A stretch of 21,254 nucleotides of DNA from CAIUSP01 sp964594365 (lineage in GTDB: Bacteria > Actinomycetota > Thermoleophilia > Solirubrobacterales > 70-9): positions 1-21,254 of the forward strand of contig CAZQMB010000018.1 in assembly GCA_964594365.1 (NCBI GenBank). The letters run 5' to 3'. The translations under genes were made by a program, and so were the position numbers. Below, piece after piece: positions 14,742 through 21,254 of the stretch. The notes beneath the pieces were generated by a model. That model ran no database searches, was not told the DNA's origin, and saw only the letters and a program-made list of their open reading frames with translations. Positions within the stretch are counted from its first letter, which is position 1, and each line of letters begins with the position of its first letter.

Positions 14742-15297
14742 CTGCTGCTTCCTGCATCGCGCCGAAGCTCTTCTCGAGCAAGCCGTCGAGGTAGGCCTCG
14801 GCACCCTCATCGTCCGTGTCGAGCGCGTACATGAACTCCGAGGCGAGTACCTGCTTGGCGCGCGTGTACATCTGCTTCTCACCGGTCGAGAGACCCTTCT
14901 CCATCTCGCGGAGCGCGAGGTTCCGGACCACTTCGGCCAGCTCGAACACGTCGCCGGTCTTGATCTTCTCCCGGTTGTGCTTGAAGCGGCGATTCCAGTT
15001 CTTCGGCATGTCCGAGACCGGGTCGGTCAGGACGGCGACCACCTTCTTCAGTTCGCTCTCGTCGCAGACGCGTCGCAACCCGGCGCGCGCGGCGTTCTCG
15101 GACGGGACCATCACGGTCATGTTGTTGTGGAGGATCATGATCGTCAGGTACTCCCGCCGCGAGCCCATCAGATTCCGGTTCTCCTTCTTGAGCACCTTGC
15201 CCGCGCCGTGATGGGGGTAGACGACCTTGTCGCCGACCTCGAACTCGATGTGCTCGTAGACGACTTCGACCTCCACCTCGCCGCCTGCGTCCTTCAC
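14734..15297 (-). CDS. carD: CarD/CdnL-family RNA polymerase-binding transcription factor
   Basis: A 187-residue CarD-family protein that binds the RNA polymerase beta subunit and stabilises open complexes, notably at rRNA promoters in mycobacteria. The N-terminal RNAP-interaction domain shows FEVGDKVVYPHHGAGKV (19-35), EYLTIMILHNNMTVMVP and the AARAGLRRV block. The C-terminal DNA-binding helical domain includes PKNWNRRFKHNREKIKTGD, VVRNLALREMEKGLSTGEK and a tail ending in QEAAAA. The GTG at 15297 is the first conventional start but has no close ribosome binding site. An in-frame ATT at 15321 has AGGAGG 5 nt upstream and would add eight residues (MPELTEDQ). The protein is longer than typical CarD (~160 aa), mostly at the N-terminus. 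It lies between disA and ispD, where Bacillus has yacL. Confidence 0.93.
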   Translation of the reverse strand: MKDAGGEVEVEVVYEHIEFEVGDKVVYPHHGAGKVLKKENRNLMGSRREYLTIMILHNNMTVMVPSENAARAGLRRVCDESELKKVVAVLTDPVSDMPKNWNRRFKHNREKIKTGDVFELAEVVRNLALREMEKGLSTGEKQMYTRAKQVLASEFMYALDTDDEGAEAYLDGLLEKSFGAMQEAAAA

Positions 15298-15326
15298 CTG
15301 ATCTTCTGTTAGCTCTGGAATGGTCT

Positions 15327-15332
15327 CCTCCT
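15327..15332 (-). promoter_or_regulatory. AGGAGG ribosome binding site pointing to an ATT start for carD
   Basis: AGGAGG on the minus strand, inside GAGGAGGAG. The only codon in frame with carD at normal spacing (5 nt) is ATT at 15321-15319. The GTG at 15297 is 29 nt away. This favours a rare ATT start. Confidence 0.5.
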
Positions 15333-15374
15333 CGGGTCTCGGGGCGGGGGCCCCTGGGTTGATCCTGTCTTCTT

Positions 15375-16493
15375 TCAGTCCTGCAAGTACCTGTCGACCG
15401 GCTCGACCTCGCGAATCCGGCGCATTCCCTCTCTGATCTCCTTGGCGCGGGTCGCTCCCACGCCCTCCACGGCCTCGAGGTCCTCGTCGCTCGCAGCGAG
15501 TACCTCCTCGAGGCCGCCGAATTCCTGGACGATCCGCTGAACCACCAACTTGGGGAGCCTCGGGATCCTCCCGAGAACGCGGTATCCGCGCGACGAAACC
15601 GGGAACTCGAGAGTGGAGGTCTTCCGGTCGTAGCCGAGCAACTCGGCAAGACGCCCGTAGTCGAGCAGCTCCTGATGGGGGAGTTGGCTCAGCGCGCTGA
15701 GCGCGTCGGAGAGGCTCTGCTCGCTGTCGGTGGTGGCGTAGTCGCGGATAAGTGCCGACTTGTCGGCCGCGACACCGACCAGCGTCTCCTCCAGTTGCAT
15801 CTCGATCAACCTGCCCTCGGCGCCGAGTTCGACGATGTAGCGCTCCACCTCTACCGCCATCCGGCTCACCAACTCCACCCGCTGCAGCACGGAGAGCACG
15901 TCGTAGAGGACGACTCGACCCTCGAACTCCAACTCGGTCAGCCGAGTGCTCATCGAATCGAGACGGGCCCGGTACTTGTCGAGGTTGCGGAGCCCCTGAT
16001 TCGCCTTGGCGAGCACGGCGGGGATCTCCTGGAGGATGTACTTCATCCCGCCGAGGTAGATCGAGACGACCTCGCGACGTTCGGATATCGCCACCACCAG
16101 CGCATCGGTCTGTTTGGAGACGCGCTCGGCGGTGCGGTGACGGGTACCCGTCTCGTCGGAGAGGATCGTCGGGTCCGGCATCAGCTGGACGTTCGCGGCG
16201 ACGATCTTGGTCGCCTCCTGGTCGAGGATTATCGCGCCGTCCATTTTCGCCACCTGGTACAGCAGCGCCGGCGTGTAATCGAGGTCCATCGGAATCCCTC
16301 CGGAGAAGAGGAACGAGATCTCTTCCGGGTCGCCGATCACCAAGAGGCCGCCGGTTCGGCTGTGGACGATGTTGTCGATCCCCTCCCTGAGGCCTGTACC
16401 GGGGGCGACCATGTCGAGGGCTCGAAGCAGACGGGGATCCTGACGCTCCTCCAACTCCCGGTGTATCTCATCTCCTGATTTGGAAGGCGTCAT
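15375..16493 (-). CDS. disA: DNA integrity scanning diadenylate cyclase DisA
   Basis: A 372-residue protein that scans DNA and makes c-di-AMP from two ATP. The N-terminal DAC domain has the MDGAIIL motif (Asp85-Gly86-Ala87) and GTRHRTAER (116-124), both needed for catalysis, plus LVVAISERREVVSIY. A long helical linker follows, then a C-terminal HhH DNA-binding domain with FGGLEEVLAASDEDLEAVEG and VGATRAKEIREGM. Length agrees with Bacillus DisA (~360). The ATG at 16493 is preferred because it leaves a normal N-terminus; an in-frame ATG at 16553 would add 20 residues not typical of the family. Neither has a clear Shine-Dalgarno site. The gene follows radA, its partner in many Gram-positive bacteria, and RadA is known to affect DisA activity. 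Confidence 0.95.
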   Translation of the reverse strand: MTPSKSGDEIHRELEERQDPRLLRALDMVAPGTGLREGIDNIVHSRTGGLLVIGDPEEISFLFSGGIPMDLDYTPALLYQVAKMDGAIILDQEATKIVAANVQLMPDPTILSDETGTRHRTAERVSKQTDALVVAISERREVVSIYLGGMKYILQEIPAVLAKANQGLRNLDKYRARLDSMSTRLTELEFEGRVVLYDVLSVLQRVELVSRMAVEVERYIVELGAEGRLIEMQLEETLVGVAADKSALIRDYATTDSEQSLSDALSALSQLPHQELLDYGRLAELLGYDRKTSTLEFPVSSRGYRVLGRIPRLPKLVVQRIVQEFGGLEEVLAASDEDLEAVEGVGATRAKEIREGMRRIREVEPVDRYLQD

Positions 16494-16538
16494 CAGGAGT
16501 TCTTTTAGCGCAAATCCGCGGCCTCCAACCTCCCGTTC

Positions 16539-16587
16539 GGAAAGTGCCTGCATTGTGCGGAAATCCAGATTCGGAGCGGGAAAGTGC
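16539..16587. repeat. Direct repeat GGAAAGTGC in the radA-disA gap
   Basis: The 9-base word ggaaagtgc occurs at 16539-16547 and 16579-16587, 40 bp apart, or about four helical turns. On the minus strand it reads GCACTTTCC, with a related GGATTTCCGCAC between the copies. Possible operator or chance repeat; no known binding site is matched. Confidence 0.35.
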
Positions 16588-16594
16588 TACCCGG

Positions 16595-18004
16595 TCAGGC
16601 CGCGCGGCGGGACTGGTCCTGGCCGCCCCGATCGCCGCGCCGCCGCGACACTCCGGCGGCCTTCAGGGCCTCTCCGATGGTGCCGACGACTCTCATCCCC
16701 TCCGGCTTGCCCTCCCCAGGCTCTGGTCCAATCACCGAACCGAGGCCGAACTTGCGAGCCTCGGCAACCCGCCGGTCGGCGTGGGCGACGTAGCGCAACT
16801 CGCCGGTCAGGCCGACCTCGCCGAAACACGCCAGCGGCCTGCCCTCCGATTGGAGCGCCTCGCCGGAGTTGGCAGATGCCACCGCCAGGGCCACCGCCAG
16901 ATCGGCTCCGGGCTCGTCGAGCCTGACCCCGCCGACCACGTTCACGAATACATCGGCAGAGCCGAGCGGGAGCCGCCCGTGGCGGGTCAGTACCGCCAGC
17001 ACCAGGGCAAGGCGATTGCGGTCGATGCCGGTCGCGGTACGCCGCGGCAGCTCGGCCTCAGACGGGGCAACGAGCGCCTGCACCTCGACCAGGATCGGCC
17101 TGGTGCCCTCCATCGAGCAGCAGATCACCGATCCGGCTGCAGGTGAGGCCTCTCCGGCGAACCTCGCCGACGGGTCGAGCACCTCCACCAGCCCGGCCGA
17201 GCGCATCTCGAACACGCCGACCTCGCTGGTCGCGCCGAAGCGGTTCTTGACCGCGCGGACCGTGCGGAAGGAGCGCTCACGCTCACCTTCGAAGTGGAGG
17301 ACACAATCGACCAAGTGCTCGAGAGACCTCGGGCCGGCAAGCGATCCCTCCTTGGTCACGTGTCCGACCAGGATCATGGTGACATCGCGGGACTTGCCAG
17401 TCTCCAGCAGCGCCTGGGTAACCTCGCGCACCGCAGCGAGGCTTCCGGGGGCCGAATCCCCGACCGAGAGCGTCTGAACCGAGTCGATCACACAGACTTG
17501 AGGCCGCTCCTCGACGATCGTGGCGATCACCGATTCGAGCGAGTTCTCGGCGAGGATCGGAACGTCGAGTGCTGCATCGCCGAGGCGCTCTGCCCGGCGC
17601 CTCACCTGAGAGGCCGACTCCTCACCCGATACGTAGAGGACCCCGGCGCCACGCTCGGACAGGTTGGCCAACGCCATCGCGGCCAGGGTGGACTTGCCTA
17701 TTCCCGGTGCGCCACCCAGCAGCACGAGAGAGCCGGGCACCAAGCCGCCACCCAGCACGCGGTCGAGTTCGGCTATGCCGGTCTCGGCCCGCTCGGACCG
17801 CTCGGCTTGTACCTCGCGAAGTGGCGTGGGGGTCGCGGCGACACCACCCGAAAGGCCTCCACCCACTCCAGCGGAAGGGGTCGGAGCTGGCAGGGCCTTC
17901 TCCAGCGTGTTCCAGGCGCTACATCCCGGGCACTGGCCGGACCAGGCAAGGGCACGGTGACCGCAGGCGGTGCACTCGAACCCCGGTGTCTTCTTCTTCG
18001 CCAC
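16595..18004 (-). CDS. radA: DNA repair protein RadA (Sms)
   Basis: A 469-residue RecA-like branch-migration helicase of recombinational repair. In order: a zinc finger with CxxC pairs Cys11/Cys14 and Cys25/Cys28; Walker A GGAPGIGKST (97-106); Walker B-like CVIDSVQT (171-178); the RadA-specific KNRFG (253-257); and a C-terminal Lon-protease-like domain with DVFVNVVGGVRLDEPGADLA and ending near EALKAAGV. The last ~18 residues are Arg/Gly rich and probably disordered. The start GTG 18004 has no Shine-Dalgarno site, but TAGGAT lies 6 nt upstream, so the mRNA may be leaderless. It lies 41 bp after the secreted-protein gene. Confidence 0.96.
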   Translation of the reverse strand: MAKKKTPGFECTACGHRALAWSGQCPGCSAWNTLEKALPAPTPSAGVGGGLSGGVAATPTPLREVQAERSERAETGIAELDRVLGGGLVPGSLVLLGGAPGIGKSTLAAMALANLSERGAGVLYVSGEESASQVRRRAERLGDAALDVPILAENSLESVIATIVEERPQVCVIDSVQTLSVGDSAPGSLAAVREVTQALLETGKSRDVTMILVGHVTKEGSLAGPRSLEHLVDCVLHFEGERERSFRTVRAVKNRFGATSEVGVFEMRSAGLVEVLDPSARFAGEASPAAGSVICCSMEGTRPILVEVQALVAPSEAELPRRTATGIDRNRLALVLAVLTRHGRLPLGSADVFVNVVGGVRLDEPGADLAVALAVASANSGEALQSEGRPLACFGEVGLTGELRYVAHADRRVAEARKFGLGSVIGPEPGEGKPEGMRVVGTIGEALKAAGVSRRRGDRGGQDQSRRAA

Positions 18005-18010
18005 CCGACG

Positions 18011-18016
18011 ATCCTA
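18011..18016 (-). promoter_or_regulatory. -10-like box of radA
   Basis: TAGGAT on the minus strand, followed by 6 nt and then GTG 18004. The spacing predicts transcription starting at the start codon. No Shine-Dalgarno sequence is present in the interval. Confidence 0.55.
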
Positions 18017-18045
18017 TGGCCGGGTGACGACGCTCTCGCCCCCTG

Positions 18046-18843
18046 CTACCTCTTGGGCTTCCTGCAACCGGTGGTCTTGACCTGGGACTCGAAGAGCTGA
18101 TTCGCGGTCTCGGCAGACAGGTCGGCGTCGGCCACATAGGTGACGATGAAGCGACACGAGGTGCGGTCGAANNNNNNNNNNNNNNNNNNNNNNNNNNNNN
18201 NNNNNNNNNNNNNNNNNNNNNNNNNNNNNNNNNNNNNNNNNNNNNNNNNNNNNNNNNNNNNNNNNNNNNNNGCCTTGACGAACCTCCCGGTCGGCGACCC
18301 GTCTGCCGTCGTCTCGCCCGAATTGGAGTAGTAGGACCAGGCGACCAGGAACTGCTTCTTCTTGGAATCCCAGGCTATATCGCTGCTGCCGCAGCAGTTC
18401 ATGTCCGGAGAAGAGGCGAGCGTCCGCGGTAGGCCTTGAGCCGCACCGCTGGCCTTGAGCATCTGACTGACGTAGTTCTTCGCGTCGGAATCGAGCCAGG
18501 TGACGATCCATCCTCCGGTGACAGGGTTGTACGCGGCGCCGAACTGCTGATTCGAGGTAGTGCCCGTACCGTCGAGTAGGACATGCTCTCCACCGATGGG
18601 CTCCCCGGATGGCTTGTAGACGTTGGCTGCGAGATACGCACCGTCGGCATCCGAGAACCAACCGAAGGTCAACTGCCTTCCGTTCTTGGAGTTGATCGCT
18701 GTCGCATGCTTCTGTCCGGCCCAGTCCGCGGCGCGCGCAGTGAAATCGGTCAACTGGATCGGGGTGGGCGCGGCCGAGGCGGCGGCGGGCAGACAGAGTG
18801 CAACGAGAACGACTGCGAGGGAGACGAGCTTGGACTTCTTCAC
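18046..18843 (-). CDS. Secreted protein of unknown function, interrupted by an assembly gap
   Basis: The GTG at 18843 gives MKKSKLVSLAVVLVALCLPA, a classic signal peptide with cleavage after ASA, and GAAAGG lies 5 nt upstream. Longer starts up to ATG 18930 would begin inside the likely -10 box, so they are rejected. The mature part is rich in Ser, Thr, Asn, Gly and aromatic residues, with repeated W/G-containing strands such as GRQLTFGWFSDADGAYLA, GGWIVTWLDSD and KKQFLVAWSYYSNSG, suggesting a beta-propeller-like or beta-rich extracellular domain. It also has a CC pair (NCCGSSD). The 100 N at 18172-18271 lie inside. The C-terminal piece (DRTSCRFIVTYVADADL to CRKPKR) is in the same nominal frame, but the true gap length is unknown, so total length is uncertain. 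No family recognised. Confidence 0.7.
   Translation of the reverse strand: MKKSKLVSLAVVLVALCLPAAASAAPTPIQLTDFTARAADWAGQKHATAINSKNGRQLTFGWFSDADGAYLAANVYKPSGEPIGGEHVLLDGTGTTSNQQFGAAYNPVTGGWIVTWLDSDAKNYVSQMLKASGAAQGLPRTLASSPDMNCCGSSDIAWDSKKKQFLVAWSYYSNSGETTADGSPTGRFVKXXXXXXXXXXXXXXXXXXXXXXXXXXXXXXXXXXFDRTSCRFIVTYVADADLSAETANQLFESQVKTTGCRKPKR
18172..18271. other. Assembly gap, 100 N
   Basis: Exactly 100 undetermined bases, the common placeholder for a scaffold gap of unknown size. It falls inside the secreted-protein gene. Confidence 0.97.
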
Positions 18844-18875
18844 TGGGGCCTTTCTCTTTGTGGGAACTGATTCCT

Positions 18876-18912
18876 CCAACGAGCTCCCTGCGAGGAGAAA
18901 ACGACTCGTTGG
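18876..18912 (-). promoter_or_regulatory. Leader inverted repeat of the secreted-protein gene
   Basis: A perfect 8-bp inverted repeat, ccaacgag (18876-18883) and ctcgttgg (18905-18912), with a 21-nt loop. It lies in the predicted 5' leader, between the -10-like box and GTG 18843. On the minus strand the stem runs directly into GGAGG. It could be an mRNA hairpin or a protein-binding site. Confidence 0.45.
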
Positions 18913-18928
18913 TTGCGATAAACGTAGC

Positions 18929-18934
18929 ATTCTA
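18929..18934 (-). promoter_or_regulatory. -10-like box of the secreted-protein gene
   Basis: TAGAAT on the minus strand, a good -10 match, about 85 bp before GTG 18843. No convincing -35 was found. Transcription would begin near 18922 and include the inverted repeat. Confidence 0.45.
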
Positions 18935-18972
18935 TCCGCCGGGTTACGCCGATCGACATTCGTGACCCTCCC

Positions 18973-19407
18973 TCAGCCGGTCGGGAAGGGCGCGCCGGCG
19001 AATCCGACGAACCAGATCAAGAGGCCGATCAACGAAACGATCGCGGTTGCGATGAAGAGTTTCTCGATCGGGTCGGTCTTGCTCTGCCCCGGCTGGAAGG
19101 GTGTGTCGCGGAGGCTGCGGTTCCAGGAAGCCCGTTTCGTTTCGCGCTCTATCTCCTCCGGGTCGACCACCCTCGCCCTGATCCACGAGGCGATCACCAG
19201 CAACAACCAGTAGGTGACGATGATCCCGGCGAAGATGAAGAGCGCGATCGAACCCGTGACCGCGCCGGGCTCTCCGTAGATCACCGAGGCGAGATAGATC
19301 CACAGCGTCGGAACTCCGAATCCGAAGATGATCGCCCCGAGGATGATGAACAGGGTCGATCCGGTCCCCAAGGCGAACCTGCCGAAACGCTCCAAAGCCT
19401 CCCTCAC
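18973..19407 (-). CDS. Small membrane protein, three predicted helices, 144 aa
   Basis: Not a family I recognise. Hydrophobic segments are visible at about residues 16-42 (LFIILGAIIFGFGVPTLWIY), 50-75 (SIALFIFAGIIVTYWLLLVI) and 117-138 (IATAIVSLIGLLIWFVGF). Between the second and third lies a charged loop with DPEEIERETKRASWNRSLRD. It starts at GTG 19407, with GGAAGG shortly upstream, 14 bp after the aldo/keto reductase-like stop, so the two form an operon. There is no signal peptide separate from the first helix. Confidence 0.75.
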   Translation of the reverse strand: MREALERFGRFALGTGSTLFIILGAIIFGFGVPTLWIYLASVIYGEPGAVTGSIALFIFAGIIVTYWLLLVIASWIRARVVDPEEIERETKRASWNRSLRDTPFQPGQSKTDPIEKLFIATAIVSLIGLLIWFVGFAGAPFPTG

Positions 19408-19421
19408 GGCCTTCCCCCGCC

Positions 19422-20318
19422 CTACTCGCCCGCTGACGCCGGTGCCGACATCACGAGGTCACGCTCGGGATCGATGCCCCAACGGGTCGCCGTCTCTGCG
19501 AGTTCCGGGCGCATCTGCCAGCCGTCGGGGCGCTCCTCGCCCTCGTGCACGGGGCTTGCGCCCTTGAGCGCCATACAACCGCGGTTGTCGCCGATCCGCC
19601 GGATCTCGGCGATCTCATCGGGGCTGAGCTCGATCTCCGTCGGCAGGGCAGCCAGTTCCTCCCGCTTCGACTCGATCGTNNNNNNNNNNNNNNNNNNNNN
19701 NNNNNNNNNNNNNNNNNNNNNNNNNNNNNNNNNNNNNNNNNNNNNNNNNNNNNNNNNNNNNNNNNNNNNNNNNNNNNNNCGCTCCACGCAGTCGATCACG
19801 TCCAGGGTGAAGCCGTTCGCGGGGCCGGGGGCGACGCCGATCGCTCCGGTCAGGCCCTCGTCGCGCAGGGCCCTCATCCCCTCCCAGACGACCTCGCTGG
19901 TGAATCCGATCCGGTCGGGGTTGTGGAGCAGGAGCGCGTCGAAGCGATCGAGGCCGGTGCGCTCGAGACTGCGCTCGGTGGCGACACGCAGGTAGTCGAG
20001 ATAATCATCGGGGCCGCGCAGGGCCGGGTCGGTGAAACGCGGAAAACCCTTGGCGCCTTGCCGCTCGCCCTCGTAGAAGTCGTGGCCGATCGCGCCGACC
20101 ACACAGAACTCGTCGCGGGCCAGATCCGAGCCGGCGATCGCCTGGCCGAGGAGTTCGTCTGCAGCACCCTGGCCGTAGACGTCGGCGGTGAGGACGGTGT
20201 CGATGCCGTCACCCGGGCGCACCAACGCCTCCAGGCGCTCCTCGGAGATCTCCTCCCCGAAGTGCATGAAACGTCCGCCGCTCCAGGTGCCGACGGCAGT
20301 GGTACCGGGCTTTCTCAT
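19422..20318 (-). CDS. Atypical aldo/keto reductase family protein, interrupted by an assembly gap
   Basis: The visible 5' half resembles the aldo/keto reductase (beta/alpha)8 fold: GIDTVLTADVYGQGAADELLG (key residues Asp40 and Tyr48) and ALLLHNPDRIG (His132) match three of the four catalytic positions. The fourth, the lysine normally in a (V/T)K segment after strand 3, is replaced: the region reads EFCVVGAIGHDFYEGE. The protein may therefore not reduce carbonyls in the usual way. 100 N at 19680-19779 remove part of the C-terminal half. The rest (IELSPDEIAEIRRIGDN...) is in the same nominal frame. The ATG at 20318 has TAACCT 7 nt upstream and no Shine-Dalgarno site. It lies 21 bp from the end of clpC and is followed by the small membrane protein. 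Confidence 0.78.
   Translation of the reverse strand: MRKPGTTAVGTWSGGRFMHFGEEISEERLEALVRPGDGIDTVLTADVYGQGAADELLGQAIAGSDLARDEFCVVGAIGHDFYEGERQGAKGFPRFTDPALRGPDDYLDYLRVATERSLERTGLDRFDALLLHNPDRIGFTSEVVWEGMRALRDEGLTGAIGVAPGPANGFTLDVIDCVEXXXXXXXXXXXXXXXXXXXXXXXXXXXXXXXXXXTIESKREELAALPTEIELSPDEIAEIRRIGDNRGCMALKGASPVHEGEERPDGWQMRPELAETATRWGIDPERDLVMSAPASAGE
19680..19779. other. Assembly gap, 100 N
   Basis: Exactly 100 undetermined bases, a scaffold placeholder, inside the aldo/keto reductase-like gene. The length and frame across it are not known. Confidence 0.97.
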
Positions 20319-20325
20319 GCCCTTG

Positions 20326-20331
20326 AGGTTA
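20326..20331 (-). promoter_or_regulatory. -10-like box of the aldo/keto reductase-like gene
   Basis: TAACCT on the minus strand, followed by 7 nt and ATG 20318, just after the clpC stop. It has the same layout as the other leaderless candidates in this window. Confidence 0.45.
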
Positions 20332-20339
20332 CGGGAGGC

Positions 20340-21254
<915 letters not shown>

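Noticed and set aside
18844..18930. Upstream starts (ATG 18930 and others) for the secreted protein
   Set aside because: ATG 18930 lies within the probable -10 box, and the extra residues do not look like a signal peptide. GTG 18843 gives a standard one with a nearby ribosome binding site.

Overview
The window looks like part of a GC-rich actinobacterial chromosome, most plausibly from the Thermoleophilia/Solirubrobacterales branch. This is inferred from gene content: an actinobacterial CarD, a Bacillus-type SigH, a DUF389 protein, frequent GTG starts, and a C-terminal surface-protein repeat common in that class. Two runs of exactly 100 N (18172-18271 and 19680-19779) show that it is a gapped scaffold, probably from a metagenome or draft genome.

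Layout. 1-1460 (+): the tail of an unidentified protein, translationally coupled to a GH63-like glycosidase. 1447-3780 (-): two tandem paralogous sulfotransferase-like genes. 3781-3948: a strong hairpin terminator. 3949-4638 (-): sigH, with a consensus-like promoter and a ~110-nt leader. 4866-8307 (+): a TMEM175-like channel overlapping a sugar-porter MFS gene, then a secreted NHL/beta-propeller protein. 8312-12831 (-): a tight five-gene operon of PHP phosphatase, ispF, a long coiled-coil protein, cysS and rlmB, with 4-bp overlaps or gaps of 3-10 bp. 12849-14076 (+): a DUF389 membrane protein and a 63-aa membrane protein. 14073-18004 (-): ispD, carD, disA and radA. 18046-20318 (-): a secreted protein, a small membrane protein and an aldo/keto reductase-like protein. 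20340-21254 (-): the 3' part of clpC, which runs off the window.

How it fits together. On the minus strand, the order clpC-radA-disA-(carD)-ispD-ispF-cysS-rlmB-sigH repeats the order of the Bacillus subtilis ctsR/clpC-to-sigH region (clpC-radA-disA-yacL-ispD-ispF-...-cysS-...-rlmB-...-sigH). carD sits where yacL lies in Bacillus, and lineage-specific genes fill four breaks. The block combines protein quality control, DNA repair and c-di-AMP signalling, rRNA-transcription control, isoprenoid precursor synthesis, cysteinyl-tRNA synthesis, rRNA methylation and an alternative sigma factor.

The most interesting non-coding signals concern initiation. Several genes have a TANNNT -10-like box 6-7 nt before the start codon, with no Shine-Dalgarno sequence, which suggests leaderless mRNAs. 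One such site (12831-12851) is nearly symmetric and could serve two divergent genes at once. In contrast, sigH has a textbook AAGGAGG site. carD may start at ATT and ispD at CTG. No CRISPR array, insertion sequence, tRNA or rRNA was found.
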